A stretch of DNA of 64,000 bases, taken from Thiomonas sp. FB-Cd. GTDB taxonomy: Bacteria > Pseudomonadota > Gammaproteobacteria > Burkholderiales > Burkholderiaceae_C. Position numbers and translations under genes: made by a program. Numbering within the stretch: position 1 is the stretch's first letter; each line of letters opens with the position of its first letter. Shown piece by piece: positions 1 through 9,139 of this stretch. The notes beneath the pieces are model-generated. The model worked only from the letters and a program-made list of their open reading frames with translations. It was not told the origin of the DNA and made no database searches. Where the stretch lies: contig NZ_JPOE01000002.1 in assembly GCF_000733775.1 (NCBI RefSeq), positions 2,418,001-2,482,000 of the forward strand, read 5' to 3'.

Positions 1-12
1 GCGTCCCGGATA

Positions 13-813
13 TCAGGTCGGCAGCGGCTGCTGGGTCGATTTCGTGGTGGACGGCACCTCAGAAATCAAGCGCTGCTGCAAGAAACCGGGAAGGCCGATC
101 CACATGTCGAGCAGCGAAACGCCCATTTCGAGCATCGCAATCGGGCACGACAACGCCCCACCGATCAAGACCATCCAGGCAAAGTTCGGGTTCTGCTTCG
201 TGAGGAACCAGCCCGAGTAATCCAGGAGCATGGCCAGAAAGGGGGTGAGCACTGAAATCGCCTTGATCTGATCGTTCACCCGCGTCTGCAGAAACAGCCA
301 ACCGGCAATCCAGAAAATCACGCCCAGCATCGTCAAGTGCACCATGCCGCCCATGAACATGCTGCTGTAGCTCATGCCCGTGTTGACCTTGGCGACATTT
401 TTCACGTCTTCATAGGTGACAAGTGGGGGGTTATGCAACTGTTGGCTCATTGCCACGCTGTGGCACATCAGGCAGTGCTGCGCGATGATTGGTTTGATCT
501 GCGTCTCATATTCGGCTTTGGTCTGGCCACCCGCCACCCAATGATCGATTGTTTGCGTCAACTGCGACCATTGCGCCTTCGGAACGCCGGCGTTGGTGAA
601 CATCGTGGGCAATACGGTCTGCAACTTGCTCGAGGAGCGGTCACCGTAATAGGAGAGCTGAACGTCCTTCAGCGTCACCCCCGATTTGCCGTCGAGTCCG
701 GTGTGCGTCACATAGAGATAGGCTTCCGCGGCGAGGAGGCCAATGCAGACCAGAAAGATGAATCCTGTATGCAACAGCTTTTCGGAGAAGGACAGCTTAT
801 TGAGAAGGCGCAT
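13..813 (-). CDS. Membrane-anchored c-type cytochrome-like protein
   Basis: A 266-residue protein with a membrane segment at about residues 14-33. A periplasmic-looking domain follows that contains one haem c attachment motif, CLMCH (residues about 114-118). Three more hydrophobic helices lie at about 155-178, 183-202 and 213-233. The single CxxCH between membrane helices suggests a membrane-bound electron carrier exposed to the periplasm, but I do not recognise the family. It stands alone at the window edge, divergent from the ClC gene. The ATG at 813 is the first one and places a short basic stretch before the first helix, as expected for a signal anchor. Function in a specific respiratory chain is not inferable. 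Confidence 0.75.
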   Translation of the reverse strand: MRLLNKLSFSEKLLHTGFIFLVCIGLLAAEAYLYVTHTGLDGKSGVTLKDVQLSYYGDRSSSKLQTVLPTMFTNAGVPKAQWSQLTQTIDHWVAGGQTKAEYETQIKPIIAQHCLMCHSVAMSQQLHNPPLVTYEDVKNVAKVNTGMSYSSMFMGGMVHLTMLGVIFWIAGWLFLQTRVNDQIKAISVLTPFLAMLLDYSGWFLTKQNPNFAWMVLIGGALSCPIAMLEMGVSLLDMWIGLPGFLQQRLISEVPSTTKSTQQPLPT

Positions 814-1162
814 GATGGGAAATCGAGCGGTGTGAACGAGAAATGACGGGGGTCAACATCTTTAATGGTTTTCCCGAATCGTACTCCGCTAAAACCCTAA
901 TAGGCAATGCTGGTTTGGAATCTTGGAGTATCCAGATATTTCATCCTGACGTCCACCCGAACTCCCCGGGGGTATGAGGTACGGACCAAGCGCACCCGGT
1001 CGCAGTGCATGACCTCGGCGGGACATTGCCCATCGGGAACGGGCGTCACGTTTTGCCATCCATGTGACGCCAAGCCGCGACACGCGGCGTTGATCGCTCG
1101 CAGCGCAAAGGCGCTGGCCCGGGCTCTCGGGTTTAGGATGCAAGTTTGCTCTTAACGGACCC
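814..1162. other. Divergent intergenic region, no gene seen
   Basis: This gap separates the divergently transcribed cytochrome-like gene and the ClC gene and should hold both promoters. I see an 8-bp inverted repeat (GGCGTCAC / GTGACGCC) at about 1043-1073 that could be a regulator site. There is no convincing coding sequence or RNA gene. Confidence 0.4.
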
Positions 1163-2542
1163 ATGGGAACGCCTGCGAGTGAAAACCCGAGCGCCTACGG
1201 CGCATTGCGCAAGCGCGCGTGGATGCGTCTGGCCAAGACGCGATCGCGGCGGCTGTTCCTGCAGTTTGGTCTGCCGTGGGGCGGCGCGCTGCTGGTGGGG
1301 CTGGTGGCGGTGCTGTATGCGCGCTGGAGCAACGACGCCTACGAGCTCTTCCTGGGCTGGATCGCCGGGCGGCCCTGGCTGGCCTTCCTCATCACGCCCG
1401 CCTTCACCGTGCTGGCCGTGTTCCTCACCCGCCGCTGGTTCTCCGGCAGCGAAGGCAGCGGCATCCCGCAGGTCATCGCCGCCCTGCATGCCCCGCCCGA
1501 CGAGACCCTCATGCACCGCCTGTTCGGCCTGCGCGTCATCGCCGGCAAGCTCGTCGTCTCGCTGCTCGGCTTCCTGGGCGGCATGACCATTGGCCGCGAA
1601 GGCCCCACGGTGCACATCGGCGCAGCCATCATGGCCGAGACGCGTCGCTTTTATCCCCATCGCAACCCGCGCCTGGAGCGCCAGCTCCTGCTCGCAGGGG
1701 CCGCTGCCGGGCTGTCGGCAGCCTTCAACACGCCGCTGGCCGGCATCATCTTCGCCATCGAGGAGCTGGCGCGCGACTTCGAGAGCCGCACCAACGGCAC
1801 CATGATCACCGCCGTGGTGTTCTCCGGCCTGACCTCGCTGGCGCTGGCCGGCAACTACCTGTACTTCGGCCAGCTCAACGTGCCGCAGAACTTCCACCTC
1901 GCGTTCGTCCTGCCGGTCGTGCTCACTGCCATCGCCTGCGGCCTGCTGGGCGCCGCCTTCAACTGGGCGCTGCTGCGTTGGGAAATCTGGATGCCACGCC
2001 CGCTGCAGGCATGGCGCGCGAACAAGCCCCTGCTGTATGCGCTGGTCATCGGCCTGGCCATCGCAGCCCTGGGCGTGGGCACCGGGGGCCAAACCTGGGG
2101 CAGCGGCTATGACCAGGCCCGGCACCTGCTCGACGGCGCCGCCCCCCTCAGCGAAGGCTACGCCATCACCAAATGGGCTGCCATGGTCGTCAGCTACATG
2201 GCCGGCATCCCCGGCGGCCTGTTCTCCCCCTCCCTGTCCATCGGCGCCGGACTCGCCCAGTGGATCCATGCCGCCTTCGCCTGGGCGCCCATGCCCGCCC
2301 TCATCGCCCTGTGCATGACCGGCTACCTCGCCGCCGTCACCCAGTCCCCCCTCACCGCCTTCGTCATCGTCATGGAAATGACCAACGGCACCGGCATGGT
2401 CATCCCCATGATGGCCACCGCGCTCCTCGCCTCACGCATCGCCAACCTCTTCACCCCGCCCCTGTACGAAGCCCTCGCCGAAAAAAACTACTTCCCCAAA
2501 CTCCCAACACCGCCCACGCCTCCCACGCCTTCACATCCCTGA
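1163..2542 (+). CDS. ClC-family chloride channel / H+-Cl- antiporter
   Basis: A 459-residue integral membrane protein of the ClC family, which moves chloride (or fluoride) across the inner membrane, often coupled to protons. The three family signatures appear in order: GSGIP (about residue 98), GREGP (about 147, with the gating glutamate) and GGLFSP (about 350). The length fits a bacterial ClC without C-terminal CBS domains; a Pro/Thr-rich tail closes the protein. The ATG at 1163 has only a weak ribosome-binding site, so a start a few codons downstream is possible. No operon partner is evident; the next gene starts about 90 bp later. Confidence 0.9.
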   Translation: MGTPASENPSAYGALRKRAWMRLAKTRSRRLFLQFGLPWGGALLVGLVAVLYARWSNDAYELFLGWIAGRPWLAFLITPAFTVLAVFLTRRWFSGSEGSGIPQVIAALHAPPDETLMHRLFGLRVIAGKLVVSLLGFLGGMTIGREGPTVHIGAAIMAETRRFYPHRNPRLERQLLLAGAAAGLSAAFNTPLAGIIFAIEELARDFESRTNGTMITAVVFSGLTSLALAGNYLYFGQLNVPQNFHLAFVLPVVLTAIACGLLGAAFNWALLRWEIWMPRPLQAWRANKPLLYALVIGLAIAALGVGTGGQTWGSGYDQARHLLDGAAPLSEGYAITKWAAMVVSYMAGIPGGLFSPSLSIGAGLAQWIHAAFAWAPMPALIALCMTGYLAAVTQSPLTAFVIVMEMTNGTGMVIPMMATALLASRIANLFTPPLYEALAEKNYFPKLPTPPTPPTPSHP

Positions 2543-2632
2543 GCCCCAACCCCCACGCCCGGCGCGGCACGCCTGACACGATCGGTCGTTCCGCTACGCT
2601 TGCGCCACAACGATAACCCGGAGGAGACAAGC

Positions 2633-3931
2633 ATGTCGGCCATTTCCATGCCTGCGGGCGACACGACAGCCCTTGAAGCGGCCTACCGCAAGGTGGGCTG
2701 GCGGCTGATCCCGTTTTTGATGCTGTGCTATTTCGTGGCCTACCTGGACCGCGTCAATGTCGGCTTCGCGCAGCTGCAGATGAAGTCCGACCTGCAGTTT
2801 TCGGACGCCGTCTACGGCTTCGGCGCCGGCGTGTTCTTCCTTGGGTACTTTTTGTTCGAGGTGCCCAGCAACCTCGTGCTGCACCGCGTGGGCGCTCGCA
2901 TCTGGATTGCCCGCATCATGATCACCTGGGGCATGATCTCGGCGTTGACCATGTTCATTCAGACGCCCACGATGTTCTACGTGGCGCGCTTCCTGCTTGG
3001 CCTGGCCGAGGCTGGCTTTTTCCCCGGCATCATTCTGTACCTCACCTACTGGTACCCCGCCGACAGGCGCAGCCAGATGACCGCCTGGTTCATGTCGGCT
3101 GTCGCGCTCTCGGGCCTGATCGGCGGCCCCGTGTCCGGCTGGATCTTGCATCATTTTCACGGTCACTCGGGCCTGGCCGGCTGGCAATGGCTGTTCCTGC
3201 TCGAAGGCGTGCCGGCCGTCGTGCTGGGTCTTGCGGTGCTCGTGTATCTGGACAACGGGATTGCTGCGGCGCGCTGGCTCACCGAGGCTGAAAAGCGCCT
3301 TCTGGCAGGGCGCATTGACGCCGAAGCCCAAACCAAGACCCACGTGTCCGCCTGGCAGGGCATGGGCAGCCCGCGCGTGTGGATTCTGGCTCTGGTGTAT
3401 TTCTCGGTTGTGATGGGCCTGTATGGGCTGGGGTTTTGGCTTCCGCTGATGTTCAAGACAACCGGGGTGACCGACCCGCTTGCCATCGGCTGGCTGGTGG
3501 CCATTCCCTATGGCGTGTCCATCATCGCCATGATCCTGGTCGGCCGCCACGCCGATGCAACACGCGAGCGTCGCTGGCATGTGGCCATCCCCGCAGCGCT
3601 GGGTGCGCTGGGGCTTGTGCTGTCCACGCTCTGGACGACGAGCACCGTGGGCGCGGTCCTCACGCTTACCCTTGCCACCTGCGGGATCATGACGGTGCTG
3701 CCCCTGTTCTGGAGCCTGCCGACCGCCTTCCTCTCGGGCACGGCAGCCGCCGCCGGCATCGCACTCATCAATGCACTGGGTAATCTGGCCGGCTTTTTCG
3801 GGCCCAGCATCGTGGGCTGGGTGAAGCAGGCAACGCAGAGCACAAGCGGCGGCGTCCTGGTGCTGGCCGGGTTCATGGTGCTGTGCGCGTCGCTGGTCCT
3901 GAGCCTGCCGGCGCGCGACATCAACCATTGA
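2633..3931 (+). CDS. MFS transporter, anion:cation symporter type
   Basis: A 432-residue major facilitator protein resembling the ACS family (tartrate, phthalate, glucarate or galactonate carriers). The N-terminus reads YLDRVNVGFAQLQM, the ACS-type helix 1 motif, and about 12 hydrophobic segments follow. GAGVFFLGYFLFEVPSN matches helix 2 of the family. The ATG at 2633 is preferred over an in-frame one at 2600 because GGAGGAG lies just before it. The substrate, probably an organic acid, cannot be read from the sequence. Confidence 0.85.
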   Translation: MSAISMPAGDTTALEAAYRKVGWRLIPFLMLCYFVAYLDRVNVGFAQLQMKSDLQFSDAVYGFGAGVFFLGYFLFEVPSNLVLHRVGARIWIARIMITWGMISALTMFIQTPTMFYVARFLLGLAEAGFFPGIILYLTYWYPADRRSQMTAWFMSAVALSGLIGGPVSGWILHHFHGHSGLAGWQWLFLLEGVPAVVLGLAVLVYLDNGIAAARWLTEAEKRLLAGRIDAEAQTKTHVSAWQGMGSPRVWILALVYFSVVMGLYGLGFWLPLMFKTTGVTDPLAIGWLVAIPYGVSIIAMILVGRHADATRERRWHVAIPAALGALGLVLSTLWTTSTVGAVLTLTLATCGIMTVLPLFWSLPTAFLSGTAAAAGIALINALGNLAGFFGPSIVGWVKQATQSTSGGVLVLAGFMVLCASLVLSLPARDINH

Positions 3932-4063
3932 CGGCGACTGTCCTGGGTTGAAGCTGCAGCCATGAAAATTCTTCGCACCGCTGCTACAGTCGATCCATCA
4001 CCGCGACGCCACGGCTTGGCGACATCCGCGGCACCTCGCCGAGCCGCGCAAAGGAGTCCCACG

Positions 4064-4576
4064 ATGAGCAAGAAAGACACCCCGAAACTTCACGCCACGT
4101 CCAAGAATGTGCAAATCGGCATTGCCGACAAGGACCGGGCGGCCATCGCCCAAGGCTTGTCCCATCTCCTGGCGGACACCTACACGCTGTATCTGACGAC
4201 CCACAATTTCCACTGGAACGTCACGGGACCCATGTTCAACACCCTGCACCAGATGTTCATGACCCAGTACACGGAACTGTGGAACGCCGTGGATCCCATA
4301 GCCGAGCGCGTTCGCGCGCTTGGCTATGCCGCGCCGGGCTCCTACACGGCCTTCGGCCAACTCACCAAGCTGGATGACGTGCCGCTTGCCCCACCCAAAG
4401 CCGAGGACATGATCCGCATCCTGGTCAAGGGCAATGAGGCCGTTGCGACCACGGCACGCGACCTGCTGCCGCTGACGGAAAAGGCCGGTGACCAACCCAC
4501 CACCGACCTCTTGTCCGCGCGCATGGACATCCACGAAAAATCCGCCTGGATGCTGCGTTCCCTGCTCGAAGGCTGA
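4064..4576 (+). CDS. dps: Dps ferritin-like DNA-protecting protein
   Basis: A 170-residue Dps protein. Family members form a 12-subunit shell that oxidises and stores iron and protects DNA from peroxide. The ferroxidase signature is visible: THNFHWNVTGPMF followed by the helix with WNAVDPIAERVRALG, which supplies the His, Asp and Glu ligands shared between subunits. The lysine-rich N-terminus (MSKKDTPK) fits the DNA-binding tail of some Dps proteins. The start at 4064 follows an AAGGAG site at 4051; the frame stays open upstream, but that stretch looks non-coding. It is monocistronic and convergent with the next gene. OxyR or stationary-phase control is typical of the family but not shown here. 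Confidence 0.93.
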   Translation: MSKKDTPKLHATSKNVQIGIADKDRAAIAQGLSHLLADTYTLYLTTHNFHWNVTGPMFNTLHQMFMTQYTELWNAVDPIAERVRALGYAAPGSYTAFGQLTKLDDVPLAPPKAEDMIRILVKGNEAVATTARDLLPLTEKAGDQPTTDLLSARMDIHEKSAWMLRSLLEG

Positions 4577-4618
4577 GAGCGGCGCGGGCAGCCAAGCTGC
4601 CAAAGACCATGCACGACG

Positions 4619-5050
4619 TCAGTCGTCGCCGTGGCCGTGCCCGTGGCCATAGCCGTGCCCATGACCATGACCATGATCGTCATGACCATGCTTGTCGTGA
4701 TGCCCGCCTGGCCGATCCCAGCCGGGGCCGTACTCAGGCCCTCGCACAAAATACACCGGTACGCCACAGGCGTTGTAGCGGCGACAGTATCGACTCCACT
4801 TCCTGGCCTGGCCTGGCGGCACGTGCATGTACACCGGAGCCGGCTGCACCACGGCGGGCGGTGGAGGGGCAATGATGACAGGCTGCGTGTAGACCACTGG
4901 CGGCGGGACGTTGCCGATGTCCACACGGCCATATACGCCAGGGCTAATCTGCCCGGCAACGCTGAGCGACACACTCTGGGCTTGCGCGCCGGTGGCCGCG
5001 ATGTCGGCGCCGACCAGCACGGTGATGGCGAAGGCGAAGGGGCTCGGCAT
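4619..5050 (-). CDS. Secreted protein with histidine/glycine-rich C-terminus
   Basis: A 143-residue protein with a signal peptide (residues about 1-24, ending AQA). A Pro-rich middle (PPPPAVVQPAPVYMHVPPGQ) is followed by a conserved-looking core with two cysteines (RYCRRYNACGVPVYFV). The last 25 or so residues are almost only His, Gly and Asp. Proteins with this core are common, uncharacterised exported proteins in Burkholderiales. The His-rich tail could bind divalent metals such as nickel, zinc or copper; that is inference. The ATG at 5050 follows GAGGAG at a good distance. Its end faces the end of dps. Confidence 0.7.
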   Translation of the reverse strand: MPSPFAFAITVLVGADIAATGAQAQSVSLSVAGQISPGVYGRVDIGNVPPPVVYTQPVIIAPPPPAVVQPAPVYMHVPPGQARKWSRYCRRYNACGVPVYFVRGPEYGPGWDRPGGHHDKHGHDDHGHGHGHGYGHGHGHGDD

Positions 5051-5167
5051 CAATGCAACTCCTCGATTGTCGTAAAAAAGGCTCTACCCTAACGCATTGG
5101 CTTCGCGGACGCTGACAGGCGGCACCGTCGACCGTGTTGGGCACCGTGGACAAGGGATAATTCGGCC

Positions 5168-6025
5168 ATGTCCAATCGTCTTCGCCTTTGGCTCGACCTC
5201 ATCCGCTGGAATCGCCCTGCGGGCTGGCTCCTTCTGCTATGGCCCACGCTGTCGGCGCTGTGGATCGCTTCCGGTGGGTTTCCCGGCTGGTTGCTGCTGA
5301 CTGTGTTCACGGTCGGCACCATTCTCATGCGCTCGGCCGGCTGCACCATCAACGATGTCGCCGACATCGATTTCGACCGCCACGTGCGCCGCACCGCGCG
5401 CCGTCCGGTCACGAGCGGCGCCGTGTCCCCGCGCGAAGCCCTGGCCGTGGGCGCGGCCCTGGCGCTGGCCGCCTTCTGCCTGGTGCTGCTCACCAATACG
5501 CTGGCCACCGGCTTGTCGTTTGCCGCGCTGCTCATTGCGATCGCATACCCCTATACCAAGCGCTGGCTGGCGCTGCCGCAGGCCTACCTGGGCGTTGCCT
5601 TCAGCTTTGGCATTCCGATGGCCTTCGCCGCAGCCCAGGGCGCAGTGCCACTCCTGGCGTGGTGGCTGCTGCTTGGCAACCTGTTCTGGGTCCTGGCCTA
5701 TGACACCGAGTATGCGATGGTCGACCGCGCCGATGATCTGAAAATCGGCATCAAGACCTCAGCCATCACCTTTGGTCGCATGGACGTGGCCGCAGTCATG
5801 ACCAGCTACGCGCTTTTCCTGGCGATGTGGCTGGCTGCGGGCCTTCAGCTCGGCCTGGGCTGGCCTTTTCAGCTCGGCCTGCTCATTGCAGGCGCCATGG
5901 CCGCGTGGCATGTCCTGCTGATCCGCAACCGTGACCCGGAACGCTGCTTCATCGCGTTCAAACAGAACCACTGGCTGGGTTTTGCGGTCTTCGCGGGAAC
6001 GGTGGGAGCGTACGCACTGCGCTGA
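5168..6025 (+). CDS. ubiA: 4-hydroxybenzoate octaprenyltransferase
   Basis: A 285-residue UbiA-family membrane enzyme. It joins the polyprenyl tail to 4-hydroxybenzoate, the first membrane step of ubiquinone synthesis. Both aspartate-rich Mg-diphosphate motifs are present: NDVADIDFD (about residues 61-69) and [13 protein letters not shown] (about 178-190), with eight or nine hydrophobic helices. The length is typical. It appears to be transcribed alone; a strong hairpin follows the stop codon, before the convergent glutamate dehydrogenase gene. Confidence 0.93.
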   Translation: MSNRLRLWLDLIRWNRPAGWLLLLWPTLSALWIASGGFPGWLLLTVFTVGTILMRSAGCTINDVADIDFDRHVRRTARRPVTSGAVSPREALAVGAALALAAFCLVLLTNTLATGLSFAALLIAIAYPYTKRWLALPQAYLGVAFSFGIPMAFAAAQGAVPLLAWWLLLGNLFWVLAYDTEYAMVDRADDLKIGIKTSAITFGRMDVAAVMTSYALFLAMWLAAGLQLGLGWPFQLGLLIAGAMAAWHVLLIRNRDPERCFIAFKQNHWLGFAVFAGTVGAYALR

Positions 6026-6036
6026 ATCCCCAGCTT

Positions 6037-6078
6037 GCAAAGCGCGTGGCATCCTGTTCTGGATGCCACGCGCTTTGC
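6037..6078. terminator. Perfect 18-bp hairpin between convergent genes
   Basis: An 18-bp perfect inverted repeat (from GCAAAGCGCG to CGCGCTTTGC) with a 6-nt loop lies 11 bp after the ubiA stop codon and before the end of the glutamate dehydrogenase gene on the other strand. It has no T-tract, so it is not a classical intrinsic terminator. It could act as a bidirectional terminator or RNA 3'-end stabiliser. Confidence 0.45.
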
Positions 6079-6193
6079 GAGCATTGCCGGAGCGGTCGGC
6101 AGCAGACGCACTCAACCGCGCCCACCCAGGCAATCCCCGCAGACCCGGACCTGCGGCTCGTACACCGATGGCGCCTCCCCCGCGATCAGGAAA

Positions 6194-7486
6194 TCAGGGA
6201 TAAAGCCCGCGCTCTGCACGCGCTTGCAGGACACGCTCACATGCCACGACGAAGGCAGCCGTGCGCAGCGTGATCTTGAGCCTGTCTGCCGTGTCCCAGA
6301 TATGGGCGAAGGCAGCCCCGAGGATCTTGTCCAGGCGGGCGTTGATCTCGTCTTCGCTCCAGAAGAAGCTGGAGAAATCCTGGACCCACTCGAAGTAGCT
6401 CACGGTCACGCCCCCGGCATTGCAGATCACGTCGGGCACCACCATCACGCCGCGCTCGCTCAGGATATCGTCGGCACCCGGCAGCGTGGGACCGTTTGCA
6501 CCTTCGAGCACGAGCTTGGCCGTGGTCTTGCGCGCCCGCGCCTCGGTAACCTGGCCTTCCAGTGCCGCGGGAATCAGGATCTCGCAGGGCACGTCCCAGA
6601 AGTCCGCTGCGGCAATGGCCTGCGCACCGGCAAATCCGGCCACCCCGCCGTGCGCCAGCACATGTGCCTGCAGGGCCGCCACGTCCAGCCCCGGCTCATG
6701 CAGCACGGCACCCGTGTGGTCCTGCACCGCCACGACCTTTGCACCGGCGGCGGCGAACAGCTCGGCAGCCGTGGACCCCACGTTGCCAAACCCCTGCACG
6801 GCCACGCGCGCGCCTTGCAGGGGCAGCTTGATGCGCCGTGCCGCTTCGCTTCCCGTGACGAACACGCCGCGCCCGGTGGCCTTCACCCGCCCGAGCGAGC
6901 CGCCAAGCTGGATGGGCTTGCCGGTGACCACGCCCGTTGCCGTGCCGCCGATGTTCATCGAGTAGGTGTCCATCATCCACGCCATGATCTGCGGGTTGGT
7001 GTTCACGTCCGGCGCCGGGATGTCCTGCTGCGGCCCGATGATGATGCCGATCTCACTTGTATAGCGCCGCGTCAGGCGCTCGAGCTCCTTGTGCGACAGT
7101 CCCGAGGGCTCCACGCGGATGCCGCCCTTGGCCCCGCCATACGGCAGGCCGACTGCGGCATTTTTCACCGTCATCCACGCCGCCAGCGCCATCACCTCTT
7201 CCAGCGTGACCTGCGGGTGGTAGCGCACACCACCCTTGCCCGGCCCGCGCGACAGGTTGTGCTGCACCCGAAAGCCTTCGAAGTGCCGTACGCTGCCATC
7301 ATCCATCTCGATGGGCACGTCCACGATGAGCGCACGTTTGGGGCGACGAAGGGTTTCGGCCCAACGCGCCAGATCGCCCAGGTAGGGCAGCACCCGCTCC
7401 ACTTGGGAAAGATAGGTCAGCCAAGGGCTGTCGGCCTGGGGATCGATGTAGGACAGGTGGTTTTGCGGGATTGCTTTTTGCAGCAT
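6194..7486 (-). CDS. Glu/Leu/Phe/Val dehydrogenase (glutamate dehydrogenase)
   Basis: A 430-residue enzyme of the Glu/Leu/Phe/Val dehydrogenase family, catalysing reversible oxidative deamination of an amino acid, most likely glutamate to 2-oxoglutarate and ammonia. The glycine-rich substrate loop [12 protein letters not shown] with the catalytic lysine lies at about residues 97-108. The nucleotide-binding fold shows [12 protein letters not shown] at about 213. The length fits the hexameric class of about 420-430 residues. The ATG at 7486 (MLQKAIPQ) is chosen because a GGAG lies just upstream; in-frame sequence before it does not look like this family. Cofactor preference (NAD or NADP) is uncertain. 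Confidence 0.9.
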   Translation of the reverse strand: MLQKAIPQNHLSYIDPQADSPWLTYLSQVERVLPYLGDLARWAETLRRPKRALIVDVPIEMDDGSVRHFEGFRVQHNLSRGPGKGGVRYHPQVTLEEVMALAAWMTVKNAAVGLPYGGAKGGIRVEPSGLSHKELERLTRRYTSEIGIIIGPQQDIPAPDVNTNPQIMAWMMDTYSMNIGGTATGVVTGKPIQLGGSLGRVKATGRGVFVTGSEAARRIKLPLQGARVAVQGFGNVGSTAAELFAAAGAKVVAVQDHTGAVLHEPGLDVAALQAHVLAHGGVAGFAGAQAIAAADFWDVPCEILIPAALEGQVTEARARKTTAKLVLEGANGPTLPGADDILSERGVMVVPDVICNAGGVTVSYFEWVQDFSSFFWSEDEINARLDKILGAAFAHIWDTADRLKITLRTAAFVVACERVLQARAERGLYP

Positions 7487-7628
7487 GGAGGTCTCCGTGT
7501 TGTGGGGCGCTTGTGGCGCCGTGCGTTGTCGAGGGTCGGCCGGTGAGGCCACCTCAACTCTACGCTCACGCAGAAAAGGATTCCACCGCAGTTGCGCGTG
7601 GTTGCAGGAATGCGCTCCGGTTTGAGCC

Positions 7629-8615
<987 letters not shown>

Positions 8616-8740
8616 CGCCGTAGTCTCCCATGCATGCGCGGGCGCCCTGCGCGGCGCCCCTTCCACCATGCTAGGAAACTCCTCGCGCTGGTGTTGCAAC
8701 AGTTTGTTCGCGGCTGTGGCCAGACATGAGGACCCACGAG

Positions 8741-8914
8741 TCAGCCGGAGTTTTCTTTCTTGAGGGCCGCCCTCGCAGCCCGCCGCTCGGCTTTGCGCGA
8801 CTTGCGATGGACCCCGGCCTTGCGCTGCAGCGCCGCCGCCACCAAGGTATTGCGCGGCGTCGAACGCGGTGGATGCATGATCGTTACGCGAGCGTGCCGT
8901 CGGGAGTTCTTCAT
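8741..8914 (-). CDS. Small, very basic hypothetical protein
   Basis: A 57-residue reading frame rich in Arg, Lys and Ala (for example [19 protein letters not shown], then [18 protein letters not shown]). It resembles small uncharacterised basic proteins I associate with Burkholderiales, though this recall is uncertain. Start is ATG at 8914; an in-frame ATG at 8878 is an alternative. No strong ribosome-binding site is seen. It sits 125 bp upstream of the aldo/keto reductase on the same strand. The composition suggests nucleic-acid or ribosome binding, but that is inference only. Confidence 0.5.
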   Translation of the reverse strand: MKNSRRHARVTIMHPPRSTPRNTLVAAALQRKAGVHRKSRKAERRAARAALKKENSG

Positions 8915-9139
8915 TGCTTCGTCTGATGATCACTGAACATGTTGACCCGCAAGCATCAGCGTTCCCGTATAGGCCACCTTCGTCGCCCCCCTCGGCACGC
9001 TACCCCAAGTCCACGGGTTCCTTGGCCAACCTCCTGGCCTCCAGCATCGGGACGCCAGGCACGCCCTCCATCAGAGCCGCCGAACCCCAGCGCCCCACGA
9101 AAACGGCAGCAAGCCGATGCGAGACGGAAAACGACTCCG

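Noticed and set aside
2594..3928. Long minus-strand reading frame across the MFS gene
   Set aside because: It mirrors the plus-strand transporter codon by codon, is rich in His, Gln and Arg, and has no domain; an artefact of high GC.
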